Of a stretch of 64,000 bases of DNA, positions 51,867-60,747 are shown piece by piece. Under the pieces are notes generated by a model. That model had not been told where the DNA came from. It worked only from the letters and a program-made list of their open reading frames with translations, and made no database searches. The stretch lies in contig NZ_CAJURG010000001.1 of NCBI RefSeq assembly GCF_910588715.1, positions 1 through 64,000 on the forward strand. The letters run 5' to 3'. Each line of letters starts with the position of its first letter. Positions within the stretch are counted from its first letter, which is position 1. The position numbers and the translations under genes were made by a program. Source of the DNA: an uncultured Clostridium sp. Its GTDB lineage: Bacteria; Bacillota; Clostridia; Clostridiales; Clostridiaceae.

Positions 51867-53180
51867 ATGAATAGTAGAGAAGTAGCATTAAACATAATTA
51901 ATAGAGTTTTAATTGAAGGAGCATATTCTAATTTAGTTTTATCTAATGAATTAAATGAATCAGATTTAAACGAAAAAGATAGAGCTTTAGTAACAGAGCT
52001 TGTTTATGGAACTATAAGAAGAAAGAAAACATTAGATATGATAATTTCTAATTATATAAAAGACATATCTTTAATGGATGAAAGAGTGCTAAATATTTTA
52101 AGAATGGCTATATATCAAATGCACTTTTTAGATAAAGTTCCAGAATTTGCAGCATGTAATGAAGCAGTTGAACTTGCAAAGCAAATTTCAGTTCAAGACT
52201 CAAAGTTAGTTAATGGAATATTAAGAAGCTATACTAAAAATCCAGATGATATGGATGTAAAAGATAAAATTGATAGATTAGTATATCAATACTCTTACGA
52301 ACCATGGTTTATAAGAATGATATATAAGCAATATGGAGAAGAAAACGGAAGAAAAATATTAGTTGGATTAAATGCAACTCCAAAGGTAACTGTTAGAGTT
52401 AATGCAAGTAAGGCAGACTATGATGAAGTTTATGAAAGATTAGAAGAAATGGGTTATGATGTAGAAGAAGGATATGCTTGTCCAGAAGCTATAATAATAA
52501 AAGGTGGAAGTTCTATCGAAAATAATGATTTATTTAAAGAAGGACTAATCACAGTTCAAGATGAAAGTGCAATGCTTGTATCACCTCTTTTAGATTTAAA
52601 TTCTGGAGATGTTGTTTTAGATCTTTGTGCCGCACCAGGAGGAAAAACAACTCACATAGCAGAATTATTAGAAAATGAGGGTAAAGTACATTCTTTTGAT
52701 TTACATGAAAATAAATTATCATTAATAAATGAGAATTTAGAAAGATTAGGATTAAATAACGTAGAAGTAGAAGCTATGGATGCAACAAAATTAGATCCTA
52801 AATATGTTTCTTATGCTGATAAGGTATTAATAGATGTACCTTGTTCAGGACTTGGTATAATAAGAAAGAAACCAGAAATTAAATGGAATAAATCTAGAAA
52901 ATCACTTAAAGATTTAGTACCAACTCAAAGAGAAATAATGGAAAATGCTTGGACATATTTAAAAAATGGTGGTACTATGATTTATTCAACTTGTACTTTA
53001 AACACTGAGGAAAATCAAGATAATATTGAATGGTTCTTAAATAAACATAAAGATGCAAAAATAGAAAAAATATTCTTAGGAAATATGGATAATTTAATTT
53101 ATAATAAAGATGGTTCTTTAACAATATTACCAAATGAATATATGGATGGATTCTATATTGCTAAGATTTCTAAAAAGTAG
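51867..53180 (+). CDS. rsmB: 16S rRNA (cytosine-967-C5)-methyltransferase RsmB
   Basis: A 437-aa enzyme with an N-terminal NusB-like RNA-binding domain (REVALNIINRVLIEGAYSN) and a C-terminal SAM domain. SAM motif LDLCAAPGGKTTHIAELL, catalytic cysteines in VPCSGLGIIRKKPE and IYSTCTLNTEEN. It modifies 16S rRNA. RBS AGAGGTAA. Confidence 0.94.
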   Translation: MNSREVALNIINRVLIEGAYSNLVLSNELNESDLNEKDRALVTELVYGTIRRKKTLDMIISNYIKDISLMDERVLNILRMAIYQMHFLDKVPEFAACNEAVELAKQISVQDSKLVNGILRSYTKNPDDMDVKDKIDRLVYQYSYEPWFIRMIYKQYGEENGRKILVGLNATPKVTVRVNASKADYDEVYERLEEMGYDVEEGYACPEAIIIKGGSSIENNDLFKEGLITVQDESAMLVSPLLDLNSGDVVLDLCAAPGGKTTHIAELLENEGKVHSFDLHENKLSLINENLERLGLNNVEVEAMDATKLDPKYVSYADKVLIDVPCSGLGIIRKKPEIKWNKSRKSLKDLVPTQREIMENAWTYLKNGGTMIYSTCTLNTEENQDNIEWFLNKHKDAKIEKIFLGNMDNLIYNKDGSLTILPNEYMDGFYIAKISKK

Positions 53181-53191
53181 TAGGTGAACAA

Positions 53192-54223
53192 ATGTATAAT
53201 ATTTTAGATTTTACATTAGAAGAGTTACAAAATTGGATGAAGGAAAATGGTGAAAGTGCTTTTAGAGCAAAGCAAGTTTTTTCTTGGATTTATAAAGAGG
53301 TATGGACTTTTGATGAAATGAAAAACATACCAGGAAATTTAAAGGAAAAGCTTAAAGAAAACTTTACTATTGAAATTCCTAAAATTATAGAAGTATATGA
53401 ATCTAATGTAGATGGCACTAAAAAGATGTTATTATCAATGAAAGATAATAATTTAATCGAATGTGTTCTTATGAAATATAAACATGGAAATTCAATTTGT
53501 GTATCTACTCAAGTAGGTTGTAGGATGGGGTGCAAATTTTGTGCCTCTACAATTGGGGGTAGAATAAGGGATTTAAGTTCTGGCGAGATACTTTCAGAGA
53601 TAATGGTTGCTCAAAAGTTCTTAGGAGAGAGAATTTCAAATGTTGTTTTAATGGGAAGTGGAGAACCTTTAGATAATTATGATAATGTAATTAAGTTTTT
53701 AAACTTAGTTAATGCAGAATATGGATTAAATATAGGTCAAAGACATATAACATTATCTACATGTGGAATAGTACCTAAAATAATAGAACTTGCAAATTTA
53801 AATTTAAGCATTACATTAGCAATTTCATTACATGCTTTTAGTGATGAAAAGAGAAAAACTATAATGCCTATAGCTAATAAGTACAGTATTAATGAAATAT
53901 TAGAAGCTTGTAGATATTATATGAATAAAACTGGACGTAGAATAACATATGAATATTCTTTAGTATCTGGTGTTAATGATGGAAAAGAAGATGCTAAATC
54001 TTTAGCAAAATTATTAAAAAATATGAATGGTCATGTTAATTTAATTCCAGTCAATGAAATTAAGGAAAATGAGCTAAAAAGACCTTCTAAAAAAACAATA
54101 GAAGCTTTTGAGGAAATATTAAAAGCACAAGGGATTGAAGTTACAGTAAGAAGAGAAATGGGTACAGATATTAATGCTGCTTGCGGACAGCTAAGAAGAA
54201 GTTATATAGATACTCAAAAATAA
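53192..54223 (+). CDS. rlmN: Dual-specificity 23S rRNA/tRNA adenine-C2 methyltransferase RlmN
   Basis: A 343-aa radical-SAM methyltransferase. The cluster-binding CxxxCxxC is in VGCRMGCKFCASTIGG; GSGEPLDNYDNV and the resolving cysteine region (NAACGQL near the C-terminus) are present. It methylates A2503 of 23S rRNA and A37 of tRNAs. It lies 11 nt after rsmB. Confidence 0.95.
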   Translation: MYNILDFTLEELQNWMKENGESAFRAKQVFSWIYKEVWTFDEMKNIPGNLKEKLKENFTIEIPKIIEVYESNVDGTKKMLLSMKDNNLIECVLMKYKHGNSICVSTQVGCRMGCKFCASTIGGRIRDLSSGEILSEIMVAQKFLGERISNVVLMGSGEPLDNYDNVIKFLNLVNAEYGLNIGQRHITLSTCGIVPKIIELANLNLSITLAISLHAFSDEKRKTIMPIANKYSINEILEACRYYMNKTGRRITYEYSLVSGVNDGKEDAKSLAKLLKNMNGHVNLIPVNEIKENELKRPSKKTIEAFEEILKAQGIEVTVRREMGTDINAACGQLRRSYIDTQK

Positions 54224-54238
54224 AGGGGAGATTTTAAA

Positions 54239-54955
54239 ATGGTGGGTATAAAAAGTGATGTAGGTATAGTTAGAGTTTTAAATGAAGATTATGCCTCATA
54301 TATTGAAGAGGATGATTATAAGTTATATATAGTAGCTGATGGTATGGGAGGTCATAATGCTGGAGAAGTAGCTAGCGAAATGGCTGTAAATGCAGTTAAG
54401 TCATATGTAAAATATAATTATAAAAATTATGGTGATGATGTTCTTGAAAGAGCAATAATTTTTGCAAATGAAAAAATATACGATAAAGCAAGGGAAGATT
54501 CAGAATATAAAGGTATGGGAACTACTTTAGTTGCTGCATTAGTATATGAAAATAGAGTTATTGTTGCTAATGTTGGAGATAGTAGTTGTTTTGGAATTGA
54601 TAATAATGATATTATTAAAATTACAAAAGATCATTCTTTAGTTCAAGAGCTTATAGACTGTGGAAGCATAACTGAAGAAGAAGGAAGAAATCATCCAAAG
54701 AAAAATGTTATAACTAGAGCATTAGGAACAAGTAATTTAGTTAAAGTTGATATATTTAAAATAGATATAAATATCTATAATAAATATTTGTTATGTACAG
54801 ATGGATTATCTAATGAAGTATTAAAAGAGGAAATACTAATGGAAATAAATGATATTAGTGACTACAATACTGCCTGTGACAAGTTAGTTTTATTAGCCAA
54901 AAATAGAGGGGGAAGAGATAATATTACGGTCTTGCTATTTGGAGGAGAGGTGTAG
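54239..54955 (+). CDS. stp: PP2C-type serine/threonine phosphatase (Stp/PrpC)
   Basis: A 238-aa PPM phosphatase that reverses PrkC phosphorylation. Metal-binding Asp residues are in NEDYAS, VADGMGGHNAGEVAS, VGDSSC and GRDNITVLL. RBS GGGGAGA. It lies 2 nt before its partner kinase. Confidence 0.94.
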   Translation: MVGIKSDVGIVRVLNEDYASYIEEDDYKLYIVADGMGGHNAGEVASEMAVNAVKSYVKYNYKNYGDDVLERAIIFANEKIYDKAREDSEYKGMGTTLVAALVYENRVIVANVGDSSCFGIDNNDIIKITKDHSLVQELIDCGSITEEEGRNHPKKNVITRALGTSNLVKVDIFKIDINIYNKYLLCTDGLSNEVLKEEILMEINDISDYNTACDKLVLLAKNRGGRDNITVLLFGGEV

Positions 54956-54957
54956 AA

Positions 54958-57372
54958 ATGATTGGTGAAGTATTAGGTAACAGATATGAGCTGATAGAAA
55001 AAATAGGAGAAGGTGGAATGGCAATAGTCTATAAGGCTAGGGATAATAAGTTAAATAGATTAGTTGCTGTAAAAATCCTAAAAAAGGAATTTGCCAATAA
55101 TAAAGATATTTCAGATAAATTTAAGAAAGAAGCAACAGCTTTAGCTAATTTTTCAGATGCTAATATAGTTAATATATTAGATGTTGGACACGAGGAAGAA
55201 GGAAATATTGATTATTTTGTTATGGAATATGTTAGTGGTAAAACACTAAAAGAATTAATAGTTGAAAATGGAAAATTAAATTATACAGTTTCTATTGGAA
55301 TAGCAACTCAAATAGCAAAAGCTTTAGAATGTGCACATAAAAATAATATTATTCATAGGGATGTAAAACCACAGAATATATTAGTTACAGAAAGTGGAAT
55401 GGTAAAGGTTACTGATTTTGGAATAGCTAAAAGTTCAACATCAGCTACTATAACTAATACTACAACAATAATGGGATCAGCACATTATCTATCCCCAGAA
55501 CAAGCTAAAGGTACATTTATTGATTTAAGATCAGATATTTATTCTTTAGGAATAGTTTTATATGAAATGGTAACAGGGATACTTCCCTTTGATGCTGAAT
55601 CACCAGTTACAATTGCATTAAAGCATATCCAATCAGAACCAATTGATCCTAAGAAGTATGCACCTTCAATACCAGATGGATTAAATAATTTAATAATAAA
55701 GTGCATGAGCAAAGAACCTATAAATAGGTATCAAAATTGTAGAGAGTTAATAAATGATTTACAAAAGATAAAGGAAAATCCAAATACATCTATTAATGCA
55801 AAAATGAAATATGATGATGATAGAACAATTATAATGGAACCTATTAGACCTGAAAGTATTGTAAACACAGATGTTAATGTAGAGCGTAAAAAATCATCAT
55901 ATACAAAAGCTGATTTTGAAAATGATGAAGACGAAAATGAAGAAGAGCATGAAGAAGATTTTAGAAGTTCAACAACTAATTTAAAGAAAAATAATAATAG
56001 TAAAAAAAATAATAATAATAAAAATAAAACTATTATAATAATAGGTGCCATAGCTATTGCAGTTTTATTAATAGGTGGAATTGCATTTGGTTATAAATCA
56101 TTAACTGGTGGAAATAGTAGTATAAGCAGTAGTAAAACGGTGCCAGTCCCTGATATAACTGGAATGACAGTAGAAAATGCTACTAAAGAATTAAAAAAGG
56201 TAGGATTAAAAATTAAAGTTGTAGAAACTATCGAAAGTGATAAAGAGGAAAATACTATAGTAGAAATGAATCCGGTAGCAGATACAGAAGCTAAAAAAGG
56301 TGATACTATAGAAGTGAAAATTTCTGGTGGTTTATCTAAAGTAATTGTTCCTGATTTAAGAGATTATGACGTTAATTATATAAAGGACTTATTAAAACAA
56401 AAGGGTTTAGATTGGAATATTAATTATCAATATAGTGAAAATATTAAATCAGGATATTTAATAAGTCAGTATCCAGAAAGAGATAGTGAAGTTGTAAAGG
56501 GAAGTGTAATTGAACTTACTATAAGTCAAGGGAAAAAAGAAAAATTTGTATCAGTATCTAATTACTTAGGACAAAATGTAGATAATGCAAAGAAAAATTT
56601 AGAATCTTTAGGATTAACAGTTATACTTAAAGAACAATCAACTGATAAAGAGTCTGAAAATGGAATTGTATTAAGCCAATCTCTTGAAAGTGGAACTAAG
56701 ATTTCTGCAGGTGCAAAAATAACTTTAACTTATGGAAAATATACTCCACCTAGTGATATAGATGTTAGTCAATATTTAAGTGTTGGTATGTCTTTAGCTG
56801 ATGCTACTAGTGCTTTAAATTCAGCAGGAATATCCTATTCTATATCAGGGGCTAATGTAAGTGGAAGTGATATGAGCTTATATGTTGTAAAGGGATTTAC
56901 TAATAAAATTAAACAAGGCGAATCTGTTAAAATTCAAGTTGAAAAAATAAAAGTTCCTGAACAGGTTAAGCCAAATGAGCCAAATGAACCAAATGAAGAT
57001 AATAAAGAACCTACAAATCCAGAAGGTGGGGATGGAACAAATGATGGAAATAATAAACCAGGGGATACAGATGTTTCAAAACCAGGTGATGAGGATTCTG
57101 AAGAAGTAGGTGCAGGTGTAAATTCAGGAGGTAATAATACTAAACCTGGAACAAATAACTCACAAAACACTAATACAAAGCCAGGATCAAATAATTATAA
57201 TTCAAGTACTGATTCTGGAGTTTCTACAGATGTAAATCAAAAGGAAGAATCAACAGACAATAATTCTAAAGAGCCTGTAGCAGATAATTATACTATAAAT
57301 ACTGATAATGGAAATTTATCAGATGAAAATTCAAAGGAAGATAAAAATAAAACTGATTCAAAAACTGAATAA
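54958..57372 (+). CDS. prkC: PASTA-domain serine/threonine kinase PrkC
   Basis: An 804-aa membrane kinase. The cytoplasmic kinase domain (residues 1-270) has GEGGMAIVYKA, Lys39, HRDVKPQNIL and DFGIAK. A charged linker leads to one transmembrane helix (about 356-376). Outside lie three clear PASTA repeats (starting VPVPDITGMTVENA, VIVPDLRDYDV, FVSVSNYLGQNV) and a fourth degenerate one (DVSQYLSVGMSL). A long low-complexity tail (about residues 665-804) rich in Asn, Pro, Gly, Ser and Thr follows. PASTA domains bind muropeptides; in Bacillus PrkC controls spore germination. IreB (10765) is a likely substrate. Confidence 0.95.
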   Translation: MIGEVLGNRYELIEKIGEGGMAIVYKARDNKLNRLVAVKILKKEFANNKDISDKFKKEATALANFSDANIVNILDVGHEEEGNIDYFVMEYVSGKTLKELIVENGKLNYTVSIGIATQIAKALECAHKNNIIHRDVKPQNILVTESGMVKVTDFGIAKSSTSATITNTTTIMGSAHYLSPEQAKGTFIDLRSDIYSLGIVLYEMVTGILPFDAESPVTIALKHIQSEPIDPKKYAPSIPDGLNNLIIKCMSKEPINRYQNCRELINDLQKIKENPNTSINAKMKYDDDRTIIMEPIRPESIVNTDVNVERKKSSYTKADFENDEDENEEEHEEDFRSSTTNLKKNNNSKKNNNNKNKTIIIIGAIAIAVLLIGGIAFGYKSLTGGNSSISSSKTVPVPDITGMTVENATKELKKVGLKIKVVETIESDKEENTIVEMNPVADTEAKKGDTIEVKISGGLSKVIVPDLRDYDVNYIKDLLKQKGLDWNINYQYSENIKSGYLISQYPERDSEVVKGSVIELTISQGKKEKFVSVSNYLGQNVDNAKKNLESLGLTVILKEQSTDKESENGIVLSQSLESGTKISAGAKITLTYGKYTPPSDIDVSQYLSVGMSLADATSALNSAGISYSISGANVSGSDMSLYVVKGFTNKIKQGESVKIQVEKIKVPEQVKPNEPNEPNEDNKEPTNPEGGDGTNDGNNKPGDTDVSKPGDEDSEEVGAGVNSGGNNTKPGTNNSQNTNTKPGSNNYNSSTDSGVSTDVNQKEESTDNNSKEPVADNYTINTDNGNLSDENSKEDKNKTDSKTE

Positions 57373-57382
57373 GACAATTAAG

Positions 57383-57422
57383 AAAATAAGATTGCTTTAA
57401 ATTAAGCAATCTTATTTTTAAA
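57383..57422 (+). terminator. Terminator after prkC
   Basis: AAAATAAGATTGCTT (57383-57397) and AAGCAATCTTATTTT (57404-57418), perfect 15-bp stem with T tail. Confidence 0.88.
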
Positions 57423-57501
57423 ACTTTTTTAAATAAAATATTGCATTTATTTAAAAATATTGTTTATTATAAATAAGAAGAGTAAAAAGTTTGGAGGTAT
57501 T

Positions 57502-58365
57502 ATGAAAGGAAAAATAATCAAAGGAATTGGTGGATTTTATTATGTGAAAACTGATGATGGGTTAATAGAATGTAAGGCAAGAGGTAAGTTTAGACATAAA
57601 GATATGAAGCCCTTAGTTGGAGATAATGTAGAGATATTAATAGATAAGGGTAAGGGAGTTATTTGCGATATTAACGAAAGAACTTCTGAACTTATTAGAC
57701 CTACAGTAGCAAATGTAACACAAGCATTTGTTGTTTTTGCTATAAGGAATCCAGATATTAATTATGATTTATTAAATAGATTTTTAGTGCTATGTGAGCA
57801 TAATAACATAAAAGCAATAGTTTGTTTAAATAAGGTTGATTTAGTGTCAGATGAACAAAAGGAAATAGTTAAAGAAAAAATAAATGCTATTGGATATGAA
57901 GTATTATTCATTAATGCTAAAAAGGGTTTAGGAGTTGAGTCATTAAGAGAAAAACTAAATGATAACGTAACAGTTTTATGTGGTCCATCAGGAGCTGGAA
58001 AATCAACATTAATTAATACCTTAACAGAAAGATATCATATGGAGACAGGAGAAGTTTCTGATAAAATAGGACGAGGTAAGCATACTACTAGACATAGTGA
58101 ACTTATAGATGTAGAAAATGGATACATAGTTGATACCCCAGGTTTTTCAACATTAGAAGTAACTTTTATTGAAAAAGATGATTTGAAATATTGTTTTCCT
58201 GAATTTGATGAATATAATAACAAATGTAAATTTAGAGGCTGTATGCATCATAAGGAGCCTAGTTGTGCTGTAAAAAATGCAGTTGAAGAAGGTAAAATTA
58301 ATAATTTTAGATATGAATTTTATATAAGAACTTTAGAAGATATAATTAATGGGAGGAAGTATTAA
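57502..58365 (+). CDS. rsgA: Small-subunit ribosome biogenesis GTPase RsgA
   Basis: A 287-aa circularly permuted GTPase of 30S maturation. N-terminal OB fold (KIIKGIGGFYYVKTDDG), G4 NKVD, G1 CGPSGAGKSTLINTL, G3 DTPGFST, and the C-terminal zinc site (CKFRGCMHHKEPSC). The frame could open at 57460, but GGAGG precedes ATG 57502, the start chosen. Stop overlaps rpe start (TAATG). Confidence 0.95.
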   Translation: MKGKIIKGIGGFYYVKTDDGLIECKARGKFRHKDMKPLVGDNVEILIDKGKGVICDINERTSELIRPTVANVTQAFVVFAIRNPDINYDLLNRFLVLCEHNNIKAIVCLNKVDLVSDEQKEIVKEKINAIGYEVLFINAKKGLGVESLREKLNDNVTVLCGPSGAGKSTLINTLTERYHMETGEVSDKIGRGKHTTRHSELIDVENGYIVDTPGFSTLEVTFIEKDDLKYCFPEFDEYNNKCKFRGCMHHKEPSCAVKNAVEEGKINNFRYEFYIRTLEDIINGRKY

Positions 58366-59012
58366 TGATTAAAATAGCACCGTCTATATTATCAGCAGAT
58401 TTTTCAAAATTAGGAGAGGAAATAATAAACTTACATAATGCAGGAGCAGATTTTATTCATATTGATGTTATGGATGGAGAATTTGTACCTAATATTACAT
58501 TTGGTATGCCTGTAATAAAGGCTATAAGAAACAAGACAGATAAAGTTTTTGATGTACATTTAATGATAAATAATCCTCAAAGATATATTGATGAATTTAT
58601 TTTAGCTGGAGCAGATATAATAACTTTACATTATGAAGCAGAAAAGCATTTAGATAGAGCTATACAATATATTAAATCTAAAGGGGTTAAGGCTGCTATT
58701 GCTTTAAATCCAGCAACACCAACAATGGTTTTAAAAGATATAATTGCAAATTTAGATATGGTTTTAATAATGTCTGTTAATCCAGGATTTGGGGGTCAAA
58801 AATTTATACCGTATTCTTTAAATAAAATTAGAGAAGTTAAGGAAATGGCATTAAAAGCTAATAATCCTAATATTTTAATTCAAGTTGATGGTGGAATTGA
58901 TAAAAATAATGTTAAGGATGTTATTGAAGCTGGTGCTAATGTTATAGTAGCAGGATCTGCAGTTTTTGGTGATGGAAATTTAGAGGAAAACATTAAGGCT
59001 TTAAGAGGATAG
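58365..59012 (+). CDS. rpe: Ribulose-phosphate 3-epimerase
   Basis: A 215-aa TIM-barrel epimerase of the pentose phosphate pathway. IAPSILSADFSKLG, HIDVMDGEFVPNITFG, VHLMI and MSVNPGFGGQKF carry the metal ligands and acid/base residues. Translationally coupled to rsgA. Confidence 0.96.
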   Translation: MIKIAPSILSADFSKLGEEIINLHNAGADFIHIDVMDGEFVPNITFGMPVIKAIRNKTDKVFDVHLMINNPQRYIDEFILAGADIITLHYEAEKHLDRAIQYIKSKGVKAAIALNPATPTMVLKDIIANLDMVLIMSVNPGFGGQKFIPYSLNKIREVKEMALKANNPNILIQVDGGIDKNNVKDVIEAGANVIVAGSAVFGDGNLEENIKALRG

Positions 59013-59014
59013 AC

Positions 59015-59653
59015 ATGAATTGTTTAATAGTAGCTGGAGGGGTTAAACCAAAAGAAGAAATTATTAAAAGTTATTTAGATAAATGCAAGTTAATAATTGG
59101 AGTAGATAAAGGTTGTAATTATCTTTTTGAATCTAAAATAAAACCAAATTATATTGTAGGTGATTTCGATTCTTCAAATTTAGATATAGTAGATAAATTA
59201 GTGAAAGATGGAGCTGTAAAGTATAAGTATAGCTGTGAAAAAGATTTTACAGATTCAGAAGAGGCCTTTGAGCTAGCAATTTCTAAAAACGTAGAAAAGA
59301 TTATTTTTTTAGGTTCAACAGGAGAAAGATTTGATCACACATTAGGTAATTTAGGTTTATTATTAAAAGCTTTAAATGCAGGAGTATTTGCAGAAATCGT
59401 TGATGATAGAAATAAGATGTTTTTAGTTAATAAAAATACTATTATTAAAAGAGATAATAAATATAAATATGTATCTTTTTTAGCTTATGATAATACAGTA
59501 GATGAGTTTAGCATAATAGGAGCTAAATATGAATTAGATAGATATATTTTAAAAATTGGGGATTCTAGAACTGTATCTAATGAATTTTTAACTGATGAAA
59601 TAAAATTAAAACTTTCTAATGGTACTTTGCTAGTAATATACTCCAAAAATTAA
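59015..59653 (+). CDS. thiN: Thiamine pyrophosphokinase
   Basis: A 212-aa enzyme converting thiamine to thiamine diphosphate. ADP/thiamine site words IGVDKGCNYLFE, PNYIVGDFDSS, KDFTDSEEAFELA and LGSTGERFDHTLGNL are conserved. It starts 2 nt after rpe behind GAGGAT. Confidence 0.93.
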   Translation: MNCLIVAGGVKPKEEIIKSYLDKCKLIIGVDKGCNYLFESKIKPNYIVGDFDSSNLDIVDKLVKDGAVKYKYSCEKDFTDSEEAFELAISKNVEKIIFLGSTGERFDHTLGNLGLLLKALNAGVFAEIVDDRNKMFLVNKNTIIKRDNKYKYVSFLAYDNTVDEFSIIGAKYELDRYILKIGDSRTVSNEFLTDEIKLKLSNGTLLVIYSKN

Positions 59654-59675
59654 AATAAAAAAATTAAAAAAATAG

Positions 59676-59733
59676 GCACTACTTCTTAGTTCTTTGCATA
59701 ATATGTATAGTAAGGAGTGGTGTTTTTATTTTA
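59676..59733 (+). terminator. Terminator after thiN
   Basis: CACTACTTCTTA (59677-59688) pairs with TAAGGAGTGGTG (59711-59722), with G-U wobbles, and is followed by TTTTTATTTT. Confidence 0.75.
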
Positions 59734-59787
59734 AATAAACACTAAATTTAAATGTTTAAACAATGGAAAATGAATGGGGGGTTAATT

Positions 59788-59856
59788 TTGAAAATTGTTG
59801 CTATCAAATTACCAAAATTTTTATCATCTATAATTAAGTTTTTTAAAAGGAAGTAA
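59788..59856 (+). CDS. spoVM: Stage V sporulation protein M (22 aa)
   Basis: A 22-residue amphipathic peptide, MKIVAIKLPKFLSSIIKFFKRK, which matches the layout of Bacillus SpoVM (MKFYTIKLPKFLGG...): the IKLPKFL core with the helix-breaking proline, then a hydrophobic/basic helix. SpoVM recognises the curved forespore membrane and recruits SpoIVA. Start is TTG at 59788 with GGGGGG 6 nt upstream. Its place between thiN and rpmB is the same as in Bacillus. Confidence 0.9.
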   Translation: MKIVAIKLPKFLSSIIKFFKRK

Positions 59857-59932
59857 GTACATAGGAGAAGATTAGCAAATGCTATTAAGGATAGAATTCC
59901 TTTAATTTATACATTATTAAATTTTTAATAAT

Positions 59933-59969
59933 AAAAAAAGCAATTGAATTATTCAATTGCTTTTTTTAT
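59933..59969. terminator. Bidirectional terminator between spoVM and rpmB
   Basis: AAAAAAAGCAATTGAA-TTA-TTCAATTGCTTTTTTT is symmetric, with A and T runs on both sides. It serves spoVM (+) and rpmB (-), whose stop is at 59976. Confidence 0.9.
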
Positions 59970-59975
59970 TTGAAC

Positions 59976-60167
59976 TTATATTGCTCTTTCAACCTTACCA
60001 GATCTTAGGCATCTTGTACAAACGTGAACAGTTTTTGGTGTTCCGTTAACTAAAGCCTTTACTCTCTTTATGTTAGGAGCCCAAGTTCTCTTAGATTGAC
60101 GATGTGAGTGTGAGTATTGAGTTCCAGATACTACACCTTTATTACAAACTTCGCATCTTCTTGCCAC
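59976..60167 (-). CDS. rpmB: 50S ribosomal protein L28
   Basis: A 63-aa ribosomal protein, the only minus-strand gene of the window. MARRCEVCNKGVVSGTQYSHS and the C-terminal VCTRCLRSGKVERAI contain two CxxC pairs, the zinc-binding form of L28. Start is GTG (60165-60167, complement) behind AAGGAGG. The leader has an inverted repeat TTGAAGA/TCTTCAA (60188-60208). Confidence 0.96.
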   Translation of the reverse strand: MARRCEVCNKGVVSGTQYSHSHRQSKRTWAPNIKRVKALVNGTPKTVHVCTRCLRSGKVERAI

Positions 60168-60221
60168 TTGAAAACACCTCCTTATGTTTGAAGATAATTT
60201 CTCTTCAATAGGACAAAATAG

Positions 60222-60251
60222 ATTTTAACATAGGTTATATAAAAAATGCAA
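60222..60251 (-). promoter_or_regulatory. Promoter candidate for rpmB
   Basis: On the minus strand TTGCAT (60246-60251), 18 nt, TAAAAT (60222-60227). Confidence 0.4.
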
Positions 60252-60322
60252 GGCTATTTCAAAAAAATATTAAAAAAAATTATATTATGTTGTTAAATAG
60301 CGAATGAATAGGATAAATTTAC

Positions 60323-60351
60323 TTGAATTAATATAGTAACTAATATACAAT
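60323..60351 (+). promoter_or_regulatory. Promoter of the asp23-fakA operon
   Basis: TTGAAT (60323-60328), 17 nt, TACAAT (60346-60351). Confidence 0.6.
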
Positions 60352-60385
60352 AATTTATATGGAAAGATAAAAAGGAGGGTTTTCT

Positions 60386-60736
60386 ATGGTAGGATATTCA
60401 AATGACCTTGGAAGTATACATTACTCTGAAGAAGTATTAGGGAAGATAGTAGGGTTATCAACAATGGAGTGTTATGGTGTTGTTGGGATGGTTTCTAAAA
60501 ACGCTACTGAAGGCTTATGGGAGTTAATGAGAATTGAGAATTTAAGCAAAGGTGTTAAATTAAGGTTTAATGATGAAGATAAATTAATAATAGAATTATC
60601 AATAATGGTTGAATACGGAACTAAAATTTCTGTAATAGCTAATAATATAATTCAAAAGGTGCGTTATAGTGTTGAAAATTATACTGGACTAAAGGTAGCT
60701 TCAGTTACAGTTAATGTTCAAGCGGTAAGAGTCTAG
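60386..60736 (+). CDS. Asp23/Gls24 family protein (YloU-like)
   Basis: A 116-aa envelope-stress-related protein of the Asp23/DUF322 family. IHYSEEVLGKIVGLSTMECYGVVGM and the C-terminal GLKVASVTVNVQAV are typical. RBS AAGGAGGG. It precedes fakA by 11 nt, as yloU precedes yloV in Bacillus. Exact role unknown. Confidence 0.92.
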   Translation: MVGYSNDLGSIHYSEEVLGKIVGLSTMECYGVVGMVSKNATEGLWELMRIENLSKGVKLRFNDEDKLIIELSIMVEYGTKISVIANNIIQKVRYSVENYTGLKVASVTVNVQAVRV

Positions 60737-60747
60737 GAGGGAACAGG

